From positions 1 through 13,099 of the forward strand of contig CACWHO010000033.1 of NCBI GenBank assembly GCA_902760765.1: a stretch of 13,099 bases of DNA. The letters are read 5' to 3'. Numbering within the stretch: position 1 is the first letter of the stretch; the number at the start of each line of letters is the position of its first letter. This DNA is from an uncultured Eubacteriales bacterium (GTDB lineage: Bacteria; Bacillota; Clostridia; TANB77; CAG-508). The translations under genes were made by a program, and so were the position numbers. The notes below the pieces were generated by a model. It ran no database searches. It was given only the letters and a program-made list of their open reading frames with translations, and had not been told where the DNA came from. Positions 1 through 6,175 of this stretch are shown here, one piece after another.

Positions 1-36
1 CGTATTTTTTTGTAAATTATCGTTTATCTTTTGCAT
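1..36 (-). CDS. 5' end of an unknown gene leaving the window
   Basis: An ATG at 36-34 on the minus strand is preceded by a very good Shine-Dalgarno (AAGGAGG, complement of about 41-47) at a spacing of 5-6 nt, and the frame is open to the window edge. Only twelve codons (MQKINDNLQKNT) are visible, so no function can be given. The start is supported by the RBS and by a palindromic operator-like site at 59-79 directly upstream. It could be any small regulator or membrane gene. Confidence 0.55.
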   Translation of the reverse strand, partial: MQKINDNLQKNT

Positions 37-58
37 TTTTTCCTCCTTTTGTTTCATT

Positions 59-79
59 CACAAAGGTATAAACTTTGCG
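59..79. promoter_or_regulatory. operator-like 21-bp palindromic site, copy 1
   Basis: The site reads CACAAAGGTATAAACTTTGCG and is itself a quasi-palindrome (CAAAG...CTTTG). It lies about 12 bp upstream of the Shine-Dalgarno of the gene leaving the left edge. An inverted copy with 19 of 21 identical bases is at 241-261. This fits a repressor operator; the regulator is unknown. Confidence 0.4.
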
Positions 80-238
80 AAAATTTGATTTCTATCAAAG
101 CTGTTAATATTACTGTATTTCATCAATTTTTGCTTTTATAAAATTTGAGATTTTTACATCAAAAAAATTCAGCAAAAATTTTTCTAATTTTTGTTGAAAA
201 ATTAATTATATAATGGTATTATTGTTGTATGAAAAAAC

Positions 239-263
239 ATCGCAAAGTTTATACTTTTGCGAT
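239..263. promoter_or_regulatory. operator-like palindrome, copy 2 (inverted)
   Basis: The arms ATCGCAAA (239-246) and TTTGCGAT (256-263) are perfectly complementary around a 9-nt centre. The 21-bp core at 241-261 is the inverted copy of 59-79 with two differences. It may be a second operator or a hairpin. The AT-rich 80-238 stretch between the copies holds no convincing ORF. Confidence 0.4.
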
Positions 264-282
264 ATTTTTATAATATATTTAT

Positions 283-323
283 AAAAAAGTTACTAAAATT
301 TTAAAATTTTTAGTAACTTTTTT
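283..323. terminator. intrinsic terminator downstream of the first ATPase gene
   Basis: The arms 283-298 (A6-GTTACTAAAA) and 308-323 (TTTTAGTAAC-T6) are perfectly complementary over 16 bp with a 9-nt AT-rich loop. U-tracts form in both directions. It lies 15 bp past the stop of the minus-strand ATPase gene, so it is its likely terminator. Confidence 0.8.
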
Positions 324-337
324 TACTTATTTTATTT

Positions 338-1690
338 TTATATCAATGATACCATATATATTGGCAAATATAAAATTCCATTCTCGTCTTTTAAATCATC
401 TGTGTGAATTATCATTGGTTCTGCAACATAGTCTTTATATTTTGCTTGAAACTTTTCAAGAGAATTATACGTGTAATTTTTTCCAGATTTTACTTCAATT
501 GGAATTATATTGTGTTTTGATGTTATTTTAGGCTTATCTATCAAAAAATCTATCTCCATTGTTTCTTTCGAATCTTTTCTGTTATTTTTAGAAAAATAAT
601 ATAATTTTTTTCCATTTGCCTTTAACATTTGAGCAACAACATTTTCAATTAACATTCCTTCATTAAAAGACAATTTATCAAATAATATTTTTTTATAGAC
701 TTCCTGAGATACAATTCCATTTTCATCAAAGGCCATTGATATTAAAAGTCCTGTATCAAACATATAACATTTAAATGATGATTCATTTTTACTTAATCCT
801 AAACCAATATTAGGTTCCGTAGTATTATATGCAAGATTGATTAATCCAGCATCTTCCAACCAGTAAAATGCTCCATAATATTCCCTATATCTAGCATTTT
901 CGTCTAATGATGATAAATTAAATTTTTTTTCATGTTTCTGTAATTGACTAGGAATATTGTCAAAGATGTGCTCAACTTTTAAATAAACATTATCTGCATA
1001 TTTTCGAATATCTTCTCTATACAATGTTATAATATCACGTTTAACTTCATCTACTTTATTAAAATCTTTTGTTTCTATATAAACTTTTACTGCTTGTGGC
1101 ATTCCTCCAACTATTAAATATTCCTTAAAATAATCCATTGCTTTTCTGTGTAAAGCAGGCGACAATGGTCTTTTTTTATCATAACATTCTTTTATAAAAT
1201 TCATTAACATTTCATTTCCACTTGCCCACAAAAATTCCTCAAAATCCATTGGTTTCAATTCTATTTTATGTTCTTCTGATGGAATTAAAATATCTTGAAC
1301 ATTCTTTTTTATAGATATAAGAGAACCTGTTTCAATATAATCATATCTTCCATCTGCAACTAAATGTTTTATTGCTGCTCTCGCCTTAGGACAAAATTGT
1401 ACTTCATCAAATATTATTAATGATTCTCGTTCATATAATTGAACTTTATAGTAGTTAGAAATATAAATAAATAAGTAATCTAAATTTTCTATATAATTTT
1501 CAAAAAGTTCTTTTATTTCTTTTGATGTTTTAGAAAAATCTATCAAAATATAAGTTTTATAATTTTCCTTGGCAAATTTTTCAACAATGTAGCTTTTTCC
1601 AACACGTCTTGCTCCATCTATTAATAATGCTGTTTTCCCATCAGATTCTTTTTTCCATTTTACAAGTTGATTATAAATTTTTCTTTTCAT
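338..1690 (-). CDS. DUF4143-type AAA ATPase with C-terminal nuclease-like fold
   Basis: This 450-residue protein has the layout of the large family of stand-alone AAA ATPases with a DUF4143 C-terminal half. Visible are a Walker A GARRVGKS (26-33), a Walker B LIIFDEVQ with D95/E96, and a sensor-like segment ETGSLIS near 120. The C-terminus carries a PD-(D/E)XK-like pattern, EIDFLID (about 379-385) followed by IPIEVKSG (K401). The cellular role of the family is not firmly established; stress or defence roles have been suggested. The start is fixed by GGAAGGAG eight bases upstream. Transcription probably comes from the three 33-bp repeats at 1718-1816. It ends at a strong hairpin. It is only distantly similar to the second ATPase at 4352-5560, so the two are not a recent duplication. 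Confidence 0.85.
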   Translation of the reverse strand: MKRKIYNQLVKWKKESDGKTALLIDGARRVGKSYIVEKFAKENYKTYILIDFSKTSKEIKELFENYIENLDYLFIYISNYYKVQLYERESLIIFDEVQFCPKARAAIKHLVADGRYDYIETGSLISIKKNVQDILIPSEEHKIELKPMDFEEFLWASGNEMLMNFIKECYDKKRPLSPALHRKAMDYFKEYLIVGGMPQAVKVYIETKDFNKVDEVKRDIITLYREDIRKYADNVYLKVEHIFDNIPSQLQKHEKKFNLSSLDENARYREYYGAFYWLEDAGLINLAYNTTEPNIGLGLSKNESSFKCYMFDTGLLISMAFDENGIVSQEVYKKILFDKLSFNEGMLIENVVAQMLKANGKKLYYFSKNNRKDSKETMEIDFLIDKPKITSKHNIIPIEVKSGKNYTYNSLEKFQAKYKDYVAEPMIIHTDDLKDENGILYLPIYMVSLI

Positions 1691-1709
1691 ATATAATCTC
1701 CTTCCTTTT

Positions 1710-1738
1710 ATTATAATAATATTTTATCACGAAATCAA
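1710..1738 (-). promoter_or_regulatory. sigma-A-like promoter proximal to the first ATPase gene
   Basis: On the minus strand, TTGATT (1738-1733) is followed by 17 bp and a perfect TATAAT (1715-1710). The -35 box lies in the first 33-bp repeat unit. The predicted start would be close to the Shine-Dalgarno, giving a very short leader. Equivalent but weaker -10 boxes follow the -35 of the next units: TGTAAA at 1748-1743 and TATAAA at 1781-1776. Confidence 0.65.
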
Positions 1739-1816
1739 GAATTTTACAATAGTATTTTATCACGAAATCAAGAATTTTATAATAGTGTTTTCTCACAAAA
1801 TCAAGAATTTTATAAT
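1718..1816. repeat. three tandem 33-bp repeats upstream of the first ATPase
   Basis: Units at 1718-1750, 1751-1783 and 1784-1816 are contiguous and share the core TATCACGAAATCAAGAATTT with a few substitutions, mostly in the third unit; a partial fourth begins at 1817. Each unit carries TTGATT on the minus strand spaced 17 bp from a TATAAT-like box at the next unit's edge, so the array is a set of nested promoters as well as a candidate operator array. The absence of spacers excludes CRISPR. Confidence 0.85.
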
Positions 1817-1837
1817 AGTATTTTTAATGGTATAGAA

Positions 1838-1912
1838 TAAAGTATGGAAATTTTTAAAAATCCACACTTTACTTTGCAAGTTCAATATTGAAAATAAAAA
1901 GTCCACACTTTA
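1838..1912. repeat. TAAAGTGTGGA motif, three copies
   Basis: TCCACACTTTA occurs at 1861-1871 and 1902-1912, and a near-inverted copy TAAAGTATGGA at 1838-1848 forms a hairpin with the first. No gene lies in 1817-2041. The motifs may be remnants of mobile-element ends or a regulator's sites; the sequence alone does not decide. Confidence 0.4.
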
Positions 1913-1925
1913 CTTGACAAACCCG

Positions 1926-1957
1926 AGCTCCCAAATGTCAGAGCCATTTAGGGAGCT
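1926..1957. terminator. hairpin between the ATPase and the variable protein
   Basis: AGCTCCC-AAATG (1926-1937) pairs with CATTT-(A)-GGGAGCT (1945-1957) over 12 bp with one bulged base and a 7-nt loop. A short T4 run follows only in the plus direction. It lies about 85 bp beyond the stop of the minus-strand variable protein. It could be a weak terminator, or the structured element often found downstream of DGR variable repeats. Confidence 0.45.
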
Positions 1958-2041
1958 TTTACACCTAATTTATGTTTCCTGTACTCCGGTTAATATCAAG
2001 CTTTTTGGGCACGATGATATTAGATTTTAGATATTAGAAAA

Positions 2042-4009
2042 TTATTTTTCAACTACAAGCACCGGGCGCAACCCGACGCAAGCGGAGTTAACGTCACGGT
2101 CCGAGCGGAACACAATGTAGGTGTTCAATGACCCAGAGTCAGATACATAACGGAAATAGAAGCGGGTGACATCCCAGAACGCACGCACGCAACGAGACGA
2201 CAACCAATATCCGCTACTATTCGAAGTTGTTAGTGAAACAGCTGTATTTCTATTAGCCGCAGTGCGCCATAATGCATTATACATTACTGTCATACTTGGA
2301 TTTTTATACTCTGCCGAATATGAGTTTCTATTATCATCTGTTAAGCTTGTACTGTTATTATAATATGCTGTATTTTTTGACATATTATATGTTGTTATTT
2401 TTGAATCTGAATATCCTTTGCTTGGATTACTTGAATCTAAGTTTTCTTTGCTATAAATTGTTGGTGTCCATCTATTACCAGTTACTGTTATAACTGCCGA
2501 AGTGCTACTTGCTGATGCTTTATCTGTTGACCATGTTGAACCATATCCATTTGTTGTATTTTTTGAGATACTACTTTCATCCCAAAAATCTTCAAATTTT
2601 GCATTTCTTGCTTGTTTTATTTTTACTTTCTTTGTTTTTCCATTACTTAATTTTATGCTGGTTTCACCACCATATATATTATTGCAAACAGTATCTAATG
2701 CTAATACTCCATTATTATATCCTTGTGCTCCTGTTAATCTTACTTGTAATTTTGTTGTTCTGTCTGCTACATAATAATCATACTTTGATGTATCAAAACT
2801 TCCTGATGAAGTATCATATCCACCATCTGTTAATTTTGTCCATGTCATATCTGCTTCTGCTGTTGGCAATCCCGCATCAACTTTTGTTACTGATTTTACA
2901 TCTGTTCCCAATAGTGATGATATTGAATCTGCACTTACATATCCGTGTGCTTCTGTTCCTGTTTTTCCTTTATAAAATGGATCTGTTGTTACTTTTGCTC
3001 CTACTGTTTTATCACTAACTAAACTTGCTGGTACAGTTATTACTGGTCTTAGTGCTGCATTATAAGAACATATCTTTCATGTACTATACTCTCTGAGTAT
3101 GCTGTTTTTCCTGAATTTGATTCATACCATGTATTTGTAAATCTTGATGCGAGCCAATATTGATTTCCTGTATTCATTAAGCTTGCAACATTGCTTTTTG
3201 CCGTCATTTTTCTTCCTTTTATAGTTGTTGTACTTCCAGTAGCTACTATCATTCCAGTATTTTCACTTTGTGTACCACTTGTATTTGTTACATCAATATA
3301 ATTTGAAATTTGGTCCGTATTATATCCGGTCATTTGCTGAATCTAATTGATTAATATATGGTTGAATTTTCTTGCCATCAGAATATACTCTTTCATTTGA
3401 ATATGAAACATCATAAAAATCTGCTGTATTTACATTTCTTGCTGATGTTACTTTTGTTCCATTTATTTCTAAGTTTCCATATAATTTACTACAAATATCA
3501 TTTAGTGCTTTTACTCCATTTGTGTAACCATTTATTCCCGAGATATTTACTTCAAAGCTTGTGTTGTTTATTGCAATTAAATCTACTGTATCTCCATTAT
3601 TTTTTAATACTTCCCATCCTAAGTCTTCTGTTTCAATATCTCCTGCTCCTACCATGGCAACTCCTGGAACATCTTGATTATTACTATTTAATACTTGTTT
3701 TATATTTCTTACTGCTCCTGTTCCTTCTCCAACATAAGTATATGTTCCGTCACTTAAATTTACTTTATATCTCTTGCCATTTAATACAACTTGTGCTGTT
3801 CCATCTCCATTATTTTGATAATCCTCTAAGCCATCTTCTCCTATATGGCTCTTTAGATAGTCTGCCAATCTATCTCCGGAAGCATTTTTTTCCATTTCAA
3901 GACTTGTTAAATATAGTTTCATTTCTTCTTCTGCGGCTGCTTTACTATAATCACTAACTGCTTTTTTTGATTTTGATAAAATTTTTATTTCTCTTTTGTT
4001 TTCTAACAT
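2042..4009 (-). pseudogene. two-domain surface-type variable protein, frameshifted twice
   Basis: Three pieces read as one protein of about 655 residues. Piece 1 (4009-3320) starts behind GGAGG. Piece 2 (to about 3070) is in the +1 frame. Piece 3 (to 2042) is back in the first frame. The joins are near 3325-3335 (one extra base after ...LDSA) and near 3070 (one base missing before SYNAALRPV). Two tandem copies of one domain are visible: each has GYxNGVxAL, C, YG, ARN and DFxD, then YWLASR/YWLSSR, and ends ALRPV/GLRPV, a C-type-lectin-like ending seen in DGR target proteins. The start of the protein (KAAAEEEMKLYLTSLEMEK) resembles the part after the membrane helix in Clostridia pilin-like proteins, but no signal or membrane segment precedes it, so the N-terminus may be lost too. 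A sequencing or assembly error could explain the two frameshifts. Confidence 0.7.
2052..2204 (-). other. candidate DGR variable repeat (3' end of the variable protein)
   Basis: From YWLSSR to GLRPVL (51 codons) only about 17 of 153 coding-strand bases are A and about 54% are G+C, in a gene and region that are otherwise strongly AT-rich. Codons such as CGC, CGT, TCG, GCG and CCG, nearly absent elsewhere in the gene, dominate here. Adenine depletion at the 3' end of a C-type-lectin-like gene is what adenine-directed DGR mutagenesis leaves behind. No template repeat or reverse transcriptase is visible in this window. An alternative is recombination with a foreign, GC-richer homologue. Confidence 0.5.
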
Positions 4010-4044
4010 TTCTATTGTTCCTCCATTAAAAATTATTTATTATA

Positions 4045-4073
4045 ATTTTAATGAAGTTTTTTTGGTTTGTAAA
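4045..4073 (-). promoter_or_regulatory. promoter of the variable protein
   Basis: On the minus strand, TTTACA (4073-4068), a 17-bp spacer and TAAAAT (4050-4045) precede the GGAGG and ATG of the variable protein by a suitable distance. A perfect TATAAT (4044-4039) follows directly but lacks a well-spaced -35. Confidence 0.5.
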
Positions 4074-4081
4074 TATGCCCC

Positions 4082-4103
4082 GTGTGTGTGTGTGTGTGTG
4101 TGT
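4082..4103. repeat. (GT)11 dinucleotide microsatellite
   Basis: Eleven uninterrupted GT units (AC on the minus strand) end 8 bp from the -35 box of the promoter for the variable protein. Dinucleotide tracts this long are rare in bacteria and change length by slippage, so the tract could vary expression of the gene. Confidence 0.95.
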
Positions 4104-4150
4104 ACAGCCATAAGGGTTCTAGCTTTTTTTAATATTATATTATATTTATG

Positions 4151-4222
4151 TTGCAAAAAAATTACATTGTTTTAGAATAATTGCATATAATATGATATAT
4201 TTATTATATTTTTATTGACAAA
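4151..4222. repeat. 72-bp direct repeat, left copy
   Basis: This is identical over 72 bp to 5597-5668. It contains the AT-rich upstream region and the TTGACA -35 box of the ToxI promoter, but no -10 follows here; the sequence passes straight into a toxN tail. Confidence 0.95.
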
Positions 4223-4256
4223 AGGACATACAATTTTTCATTGTTAGAAAAAATGT
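4221..4256 (+). pseudogene. toxN 3'-end remnant
   Basis: Bases 4221-4249 match 6071-6099 at 26 of 29 positions and encode RTYNFSLLE, against RTCNFSLLE in the toxN gene to the right; this is the conserved C-terminal motif of the ToxN/AbiQ family. The junction with the -35 box falls in an A-run, as expected for a deletion between short A-rich homologies that removed the -10, the ToxI repeats and nearly all of toxN. Confidence 0.75.
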
Positions 4257-4257
4257 T

Positions 4258-4315
4258 GACTAATCAGAAATATATTTTCGACTATTCGGAACTTTTATCT
4301 TGACTATTCGGAACT
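4258..4315 (+). promoter_or_regulatory. operator array, three sites at 22-bp period
   Basis: GACTATTCGGAACT is present at 4280-4293 and 4302-4315, and a degenerate copy (11 of 14) at 4258-4271. The spacing is exactly 22 bp, about two helical turns, so bound proteins would sit on one DNA face. The third site overlaps the -35 box of the ATPase promoter, which suggests repression, perhaps autoregulation. Confidence 0.65.
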
Positions 4316-4328
4316 GCAATAGTATAAT
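4300..4328 (+). promoter_or_regulatory. promoter of the second ATPase gene
   Basis: TTGACT (4300-4305), a 17-bp spacer and a perfect TATAAT (4323-4328) lie just upstream of the RBS GAGGTG (4340-4345). The leader is short. Confidence 0.75.
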
Positions 4329-4351
4329 ATGATTAAATCGAGGTGATAAAA

Positions 4352-5560
4352 ATGATTAGAAGAGAAGTTGAACATAGTATAAAAGAGGTTAATGATACTT
4401 TTAGAGTTTTAGTTTTAACAGGTCCAAGACAAGTTGGAAAAACAACTATTTTAAAAAGTATAATTCCACAAAACATGAAAATAGTATCTTTAGATAATGA
4501 AACATATAGAGAAGAAGCAAAAAATAATCCAAAGTTTTTTTTAGAAACATGGGGTAAACCTTTATTTATTGACGAAGCTCAATATGCTCCAGAGTTATTC
4601 CCTTATATAAAAATGATAGTTGACAATGATAAGTCTAGAGGGCAGTTTTGGCTATCTGGTTCGCAATCATTTGAGCTTATGAAAGGTGTTTCAGAATCAC
4701 TTGCTGGTCGTGTTGGAATCATAAAAATGAATAGTTTAACATATAAAGAAATTACAAACAATGTAAATAATAATTGTTTTAATCCAGATAACATTGTAGA
4801 AGGCAAGGTTATAGAACCAAATGAAATTTTTGAACGTATTTTTAAAGGTGGATTACCAGAATTATATGATGTTCCAAATATTAATTTAAATCGTTTTTTT
4901 AGGTCTTATATAGATACTTACATTGATAGAGATGTAAGGTTAATTAGAAACATTGGTGATTTGGTAACTTTCGAAAAATTTATGAGAGTTATGGCAATTC
5001 GAAATGGGAAAACTCTTGTTTATGAAGATATTGCATCAGATGTAGGAGTTTCCGCTCATACTATTAAAGCTTGGGTATCAGTTCTTGTAACAAGCGGTAT
5101 AGTGTATTTATTAGAGCCATACCATAATAAAAAAATTCAAAGATTAACACATATGCCTAAAATCATTTTTATGGATTCTGGTTTAGCATGCTATTTGGCA
5201 GGATGGACAAGTGCCAAAGAATTACAAATAAGTAAAGAATCTGGAAATTTCTTTGAAACATACGTAGTTTCAGAAATAATAAAACAATATATAAATAAAG
5301 GTATTCCTTTAAACATATGTCATTTTAGAAATAAAGAAACAGAAGAAATAGACCTTCTTATTGAGAAAAATATGACAATTTATCCTATAGAAATTAAAAA
5401 AACAAGTACACCAAAAAAAGAAATGTTAAAAAATTTTGATTATTTAACTAAAAATGGAGTAAAAGTTGGAAATGGTGGAATTGTTTGCTTATGTGATAAA
5501 TTATTTAAGGTAGATGATAAAAGATATTATATACCATTATCTAGTGTAATAGACAGTTAA
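4352..5560 (+). CDS. DUF4143-type AAA ATPase, second type
   Basis: This 402-residue AAA ATPase is of the DUF4143 superfamily. It shows Walker A GPRQVGKT (24-31), Walker B LFIDEAQ (D74/E75), the sensor-like WLSGSQSF, and a helix-turn-helix-like stretch around EDIASDVGVSAHTIKAW in the middle. The C-terminal half has the nuclease-like pattern EEIDLLIE followed by YPIEIKK. Its role is unknown; family members are common in accessory regions. ATG 4352 is chosen because GAGGTG lies six bases upstream; a GTG at 4343 in frame overlaps that RBS. The gene has its own promoter, operator array and terminator, and the whole unit lies between two perfect 72-bp repeats within a decayed ToxI/ToxN locus, which suggests a mobile or exchangeable cassette. 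Confidence 0.85.
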   Translation: MIRREVEHSIKEVNDTFRVLVLTGPRQVGKTTILKSIIPQNMKIVSLDNETYREEAKNNPKFFLETWGKPLFIDEAQYAPELFPYIKMIVDNDKSRGQFWLSGSQSFELMKGVSESLAGRVGIIKMNSLTYKEITNNVNNNCFNPDNIVEGKVIEPNEIFERIFKGGLPELYDVPNINLNRFFRSYIDTYIDRDVRLIRNIGDLVTFEKFMRVMAIRNGKTLVYEDIASDVGVSAHTIKAWVSVLVTSGIVYLLEPYHNKKIQRLTHMPKIIFMDSGLACYLAGWTSAKELQISKESGNFFETYVVSEIIKQYINKGIPLNICHFRNKETEEIDLLIEKNMTIYPIEIKKTSTPKKEMLKNFDYLTKNGVKVGNGGIVCLCDKLFKVDDKRYYIPLSSVIDS

Positions 5561-5595
5561 GCCTGTTAAAATATAATTTTAGCAGGCTTATTTTT
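5559..5595 (+). terminator. intrinsic terminator of the second ATPase gene
   Basis: The arms 5559-5572 and 5576-5589 (AAGCCTGTTAAAAT / ATTTTAGCAGGCTT) pair over 14 bp with one G-U pair and a 3-nt loop; T5 follows at 5591-5595. The stem begins inside the stop codon. Confidence 0.9.
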
Positions 5596-5596
5596 A

Positions 5597-5668
5597 TTGC
5601 AAAAAAATTACATTGTTTTAGAATAATTGCATATAATATGATATATTTATTATATTTTTATTGACAAA
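5597..5668. repeat. 72-bp direct repeat, right copy
   Basis: This is identical to 4151-4222. Here the repeat supplies the upstream region and -35 box of the complete ToxI promoter. Recombination between the copies would excise the ATPase gene. Confidence 0.95.
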
Positions 5669-5689
5669 TTGAGATAAAAAAAGTATAAT
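5661..5689 (+). promoter_or_regulatory. consensus ToxI promoter
   Basis: TTGACA (5661-5666), exactly 17 bp, TATAAT (5684-5689): both hexamers match the sigma-A consensus. The first ToxI repeat starts 17 bp downstream. Confidence 0.85.
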
Positions 5690-5706
5690 AAATATATAAA
5701 TAAAAA

Positions 5707-5774
5707 GTGGGAGTACCAAGCCTTAGTTGGAATTAAAAAAGTGGGAGTACCAAGCCTTAGTTGGAATTAAAAAA
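5707..5774 (+). ncRNA. toxI: ToxI-like antitoxin RNA repeats (type III TA)
   Basis: Two identical 34-nt repeats (5707-5740, 5741-5774), each beginning GTGGGAGTACCAAGCC, lie between a consensus promoter and a toxN-like gene; a third repeat would begin with the GTTT after 5774 but is not continued. In type III toxin-antitoxin systems, tandem repeats of about 34-36 nt upstream of toxN are cut by ToxN into RNA units that inhibit it. No hairpin terminator separates the repeats from toxN, which is unusual. Because the toxin gene is broken, this array is probably an orphan antitoxin. Confidence 0.8.
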
Positions 5775-5807
5775 GTTTCGCTAAATTACAGAAAGGATGT
5801 GCATAAA

Positions 5808-6144
5808 TTGGATAATAGAAATCACTTTAAGTTATATTTTATAGATGAAAAATGGGAAACTCGGAATAATAAATATAAATAATATGATTCCAGCTCCAAT
5901 TGAATGTTTAACTGAAGCTCTTCCAACAATAACAGATTTAAAATATAAATTATTAATTGAAAATCAATTAGATTTTATAAATGCTCCTAAAAATTCTATT
6001 AAGTTAATGAACAAAGTATATCATTTCCGTTCCGAATATAATAATAATCGATTACCTGAAAATATTCTAAAAAGGACATGTAATTTTTCATTGTTGGAAG
6101 AAAAATATGAAGAGTGGATAAAAATACAGAGAACCACAATTTGA
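5808..6144 (+). pseudogene. toxN: toxN/abiQ endoribonuclease gene with internal deletion
   Basis: Two out-of-frame pieces of a ToxN/AbiQ-family toxin are joined. The N-terminal piece starts at TTG 5808 behind AAAGGA and reads NRNHFKLYFIDEK before it runs to a stop at 5882. The C-terminal piece (5845-6144) reads KNGKLGIININNMIPAP and ends RTCNFSLLEEKYEEW, both characteristic of the second half of ToxN. Full-length ToxN is about 170 residues; here roughly 60 residues from the middle of the first half are missing and the frame is lost, so an active sequence-specific endoribonuclease is not expected. Upstream are the ToxI repeats and promoter. A C-terminal peptide from ATG 5845 would have no RBS. 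An assembly error is possible but would have to remove about 180 bases. Confidence 0.8.
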
Positions 6145-6160
6145 TGTTCTCTGTATTTTT
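6121..6160 (+). terminator. intrinsic terminator of the toxIN locus
   Basis: The arms 6121-6134 and 6146-6159 (AAAATACAGAGAAC / GTTCTCTGTATTTT) are perfectly paired over 14 bp around an 11-nt loop containing the toxN stop; a T-run follows. Confidence 0.9.
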
Positions 6161-6175
6161 TATATTGTTATAATT

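Noticed and set aside
1718..1816. Possible short CRISPR array
   Set aside because: The 33-bp units are contiguous without spacers and have promoter elements.
1838..1912. Insertion-sequence end
   Set aside because: The motifs could be terminal repeats, but there is no transposase fragment and no target duplication, so no mobile element is called.
2166..3018. Long leucine-rich plus-strand frames opposite the variable protein
   Set aside because: They are antisense shadows with low-complexity Leu/Tyr content, no RBS and no recognisable domains. The same holds for 3358-3957 and for plus-strand frames over trhP, trmR, typA and plsC.
3320..3335. Programmed ribosomal frameshift in the variable protein
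   Set aside because: There is no slippery heptamer and no obvious stimulatory structure at either joint; mutation or sequence error is simpler.
4104..4131. Terminator or attachment site at CAGCCATAAGGGTTCTAGCTTTTTTT
   Set aside because: The possible stem is only 3-4 bp and no second copy is present in the window.
4343..4351. GTG start for the second ATPase
   Set aside because: The GTG overlaps the GAGGTG ribosome binding site; the ATG at 4352 has correct spacing.
5707..5774. Possible CRISPR repeats
   Set aside because: The 34-nt units are directly adjacent with no spacers and lie before a toxN gene; the ToxI reading explains them better.
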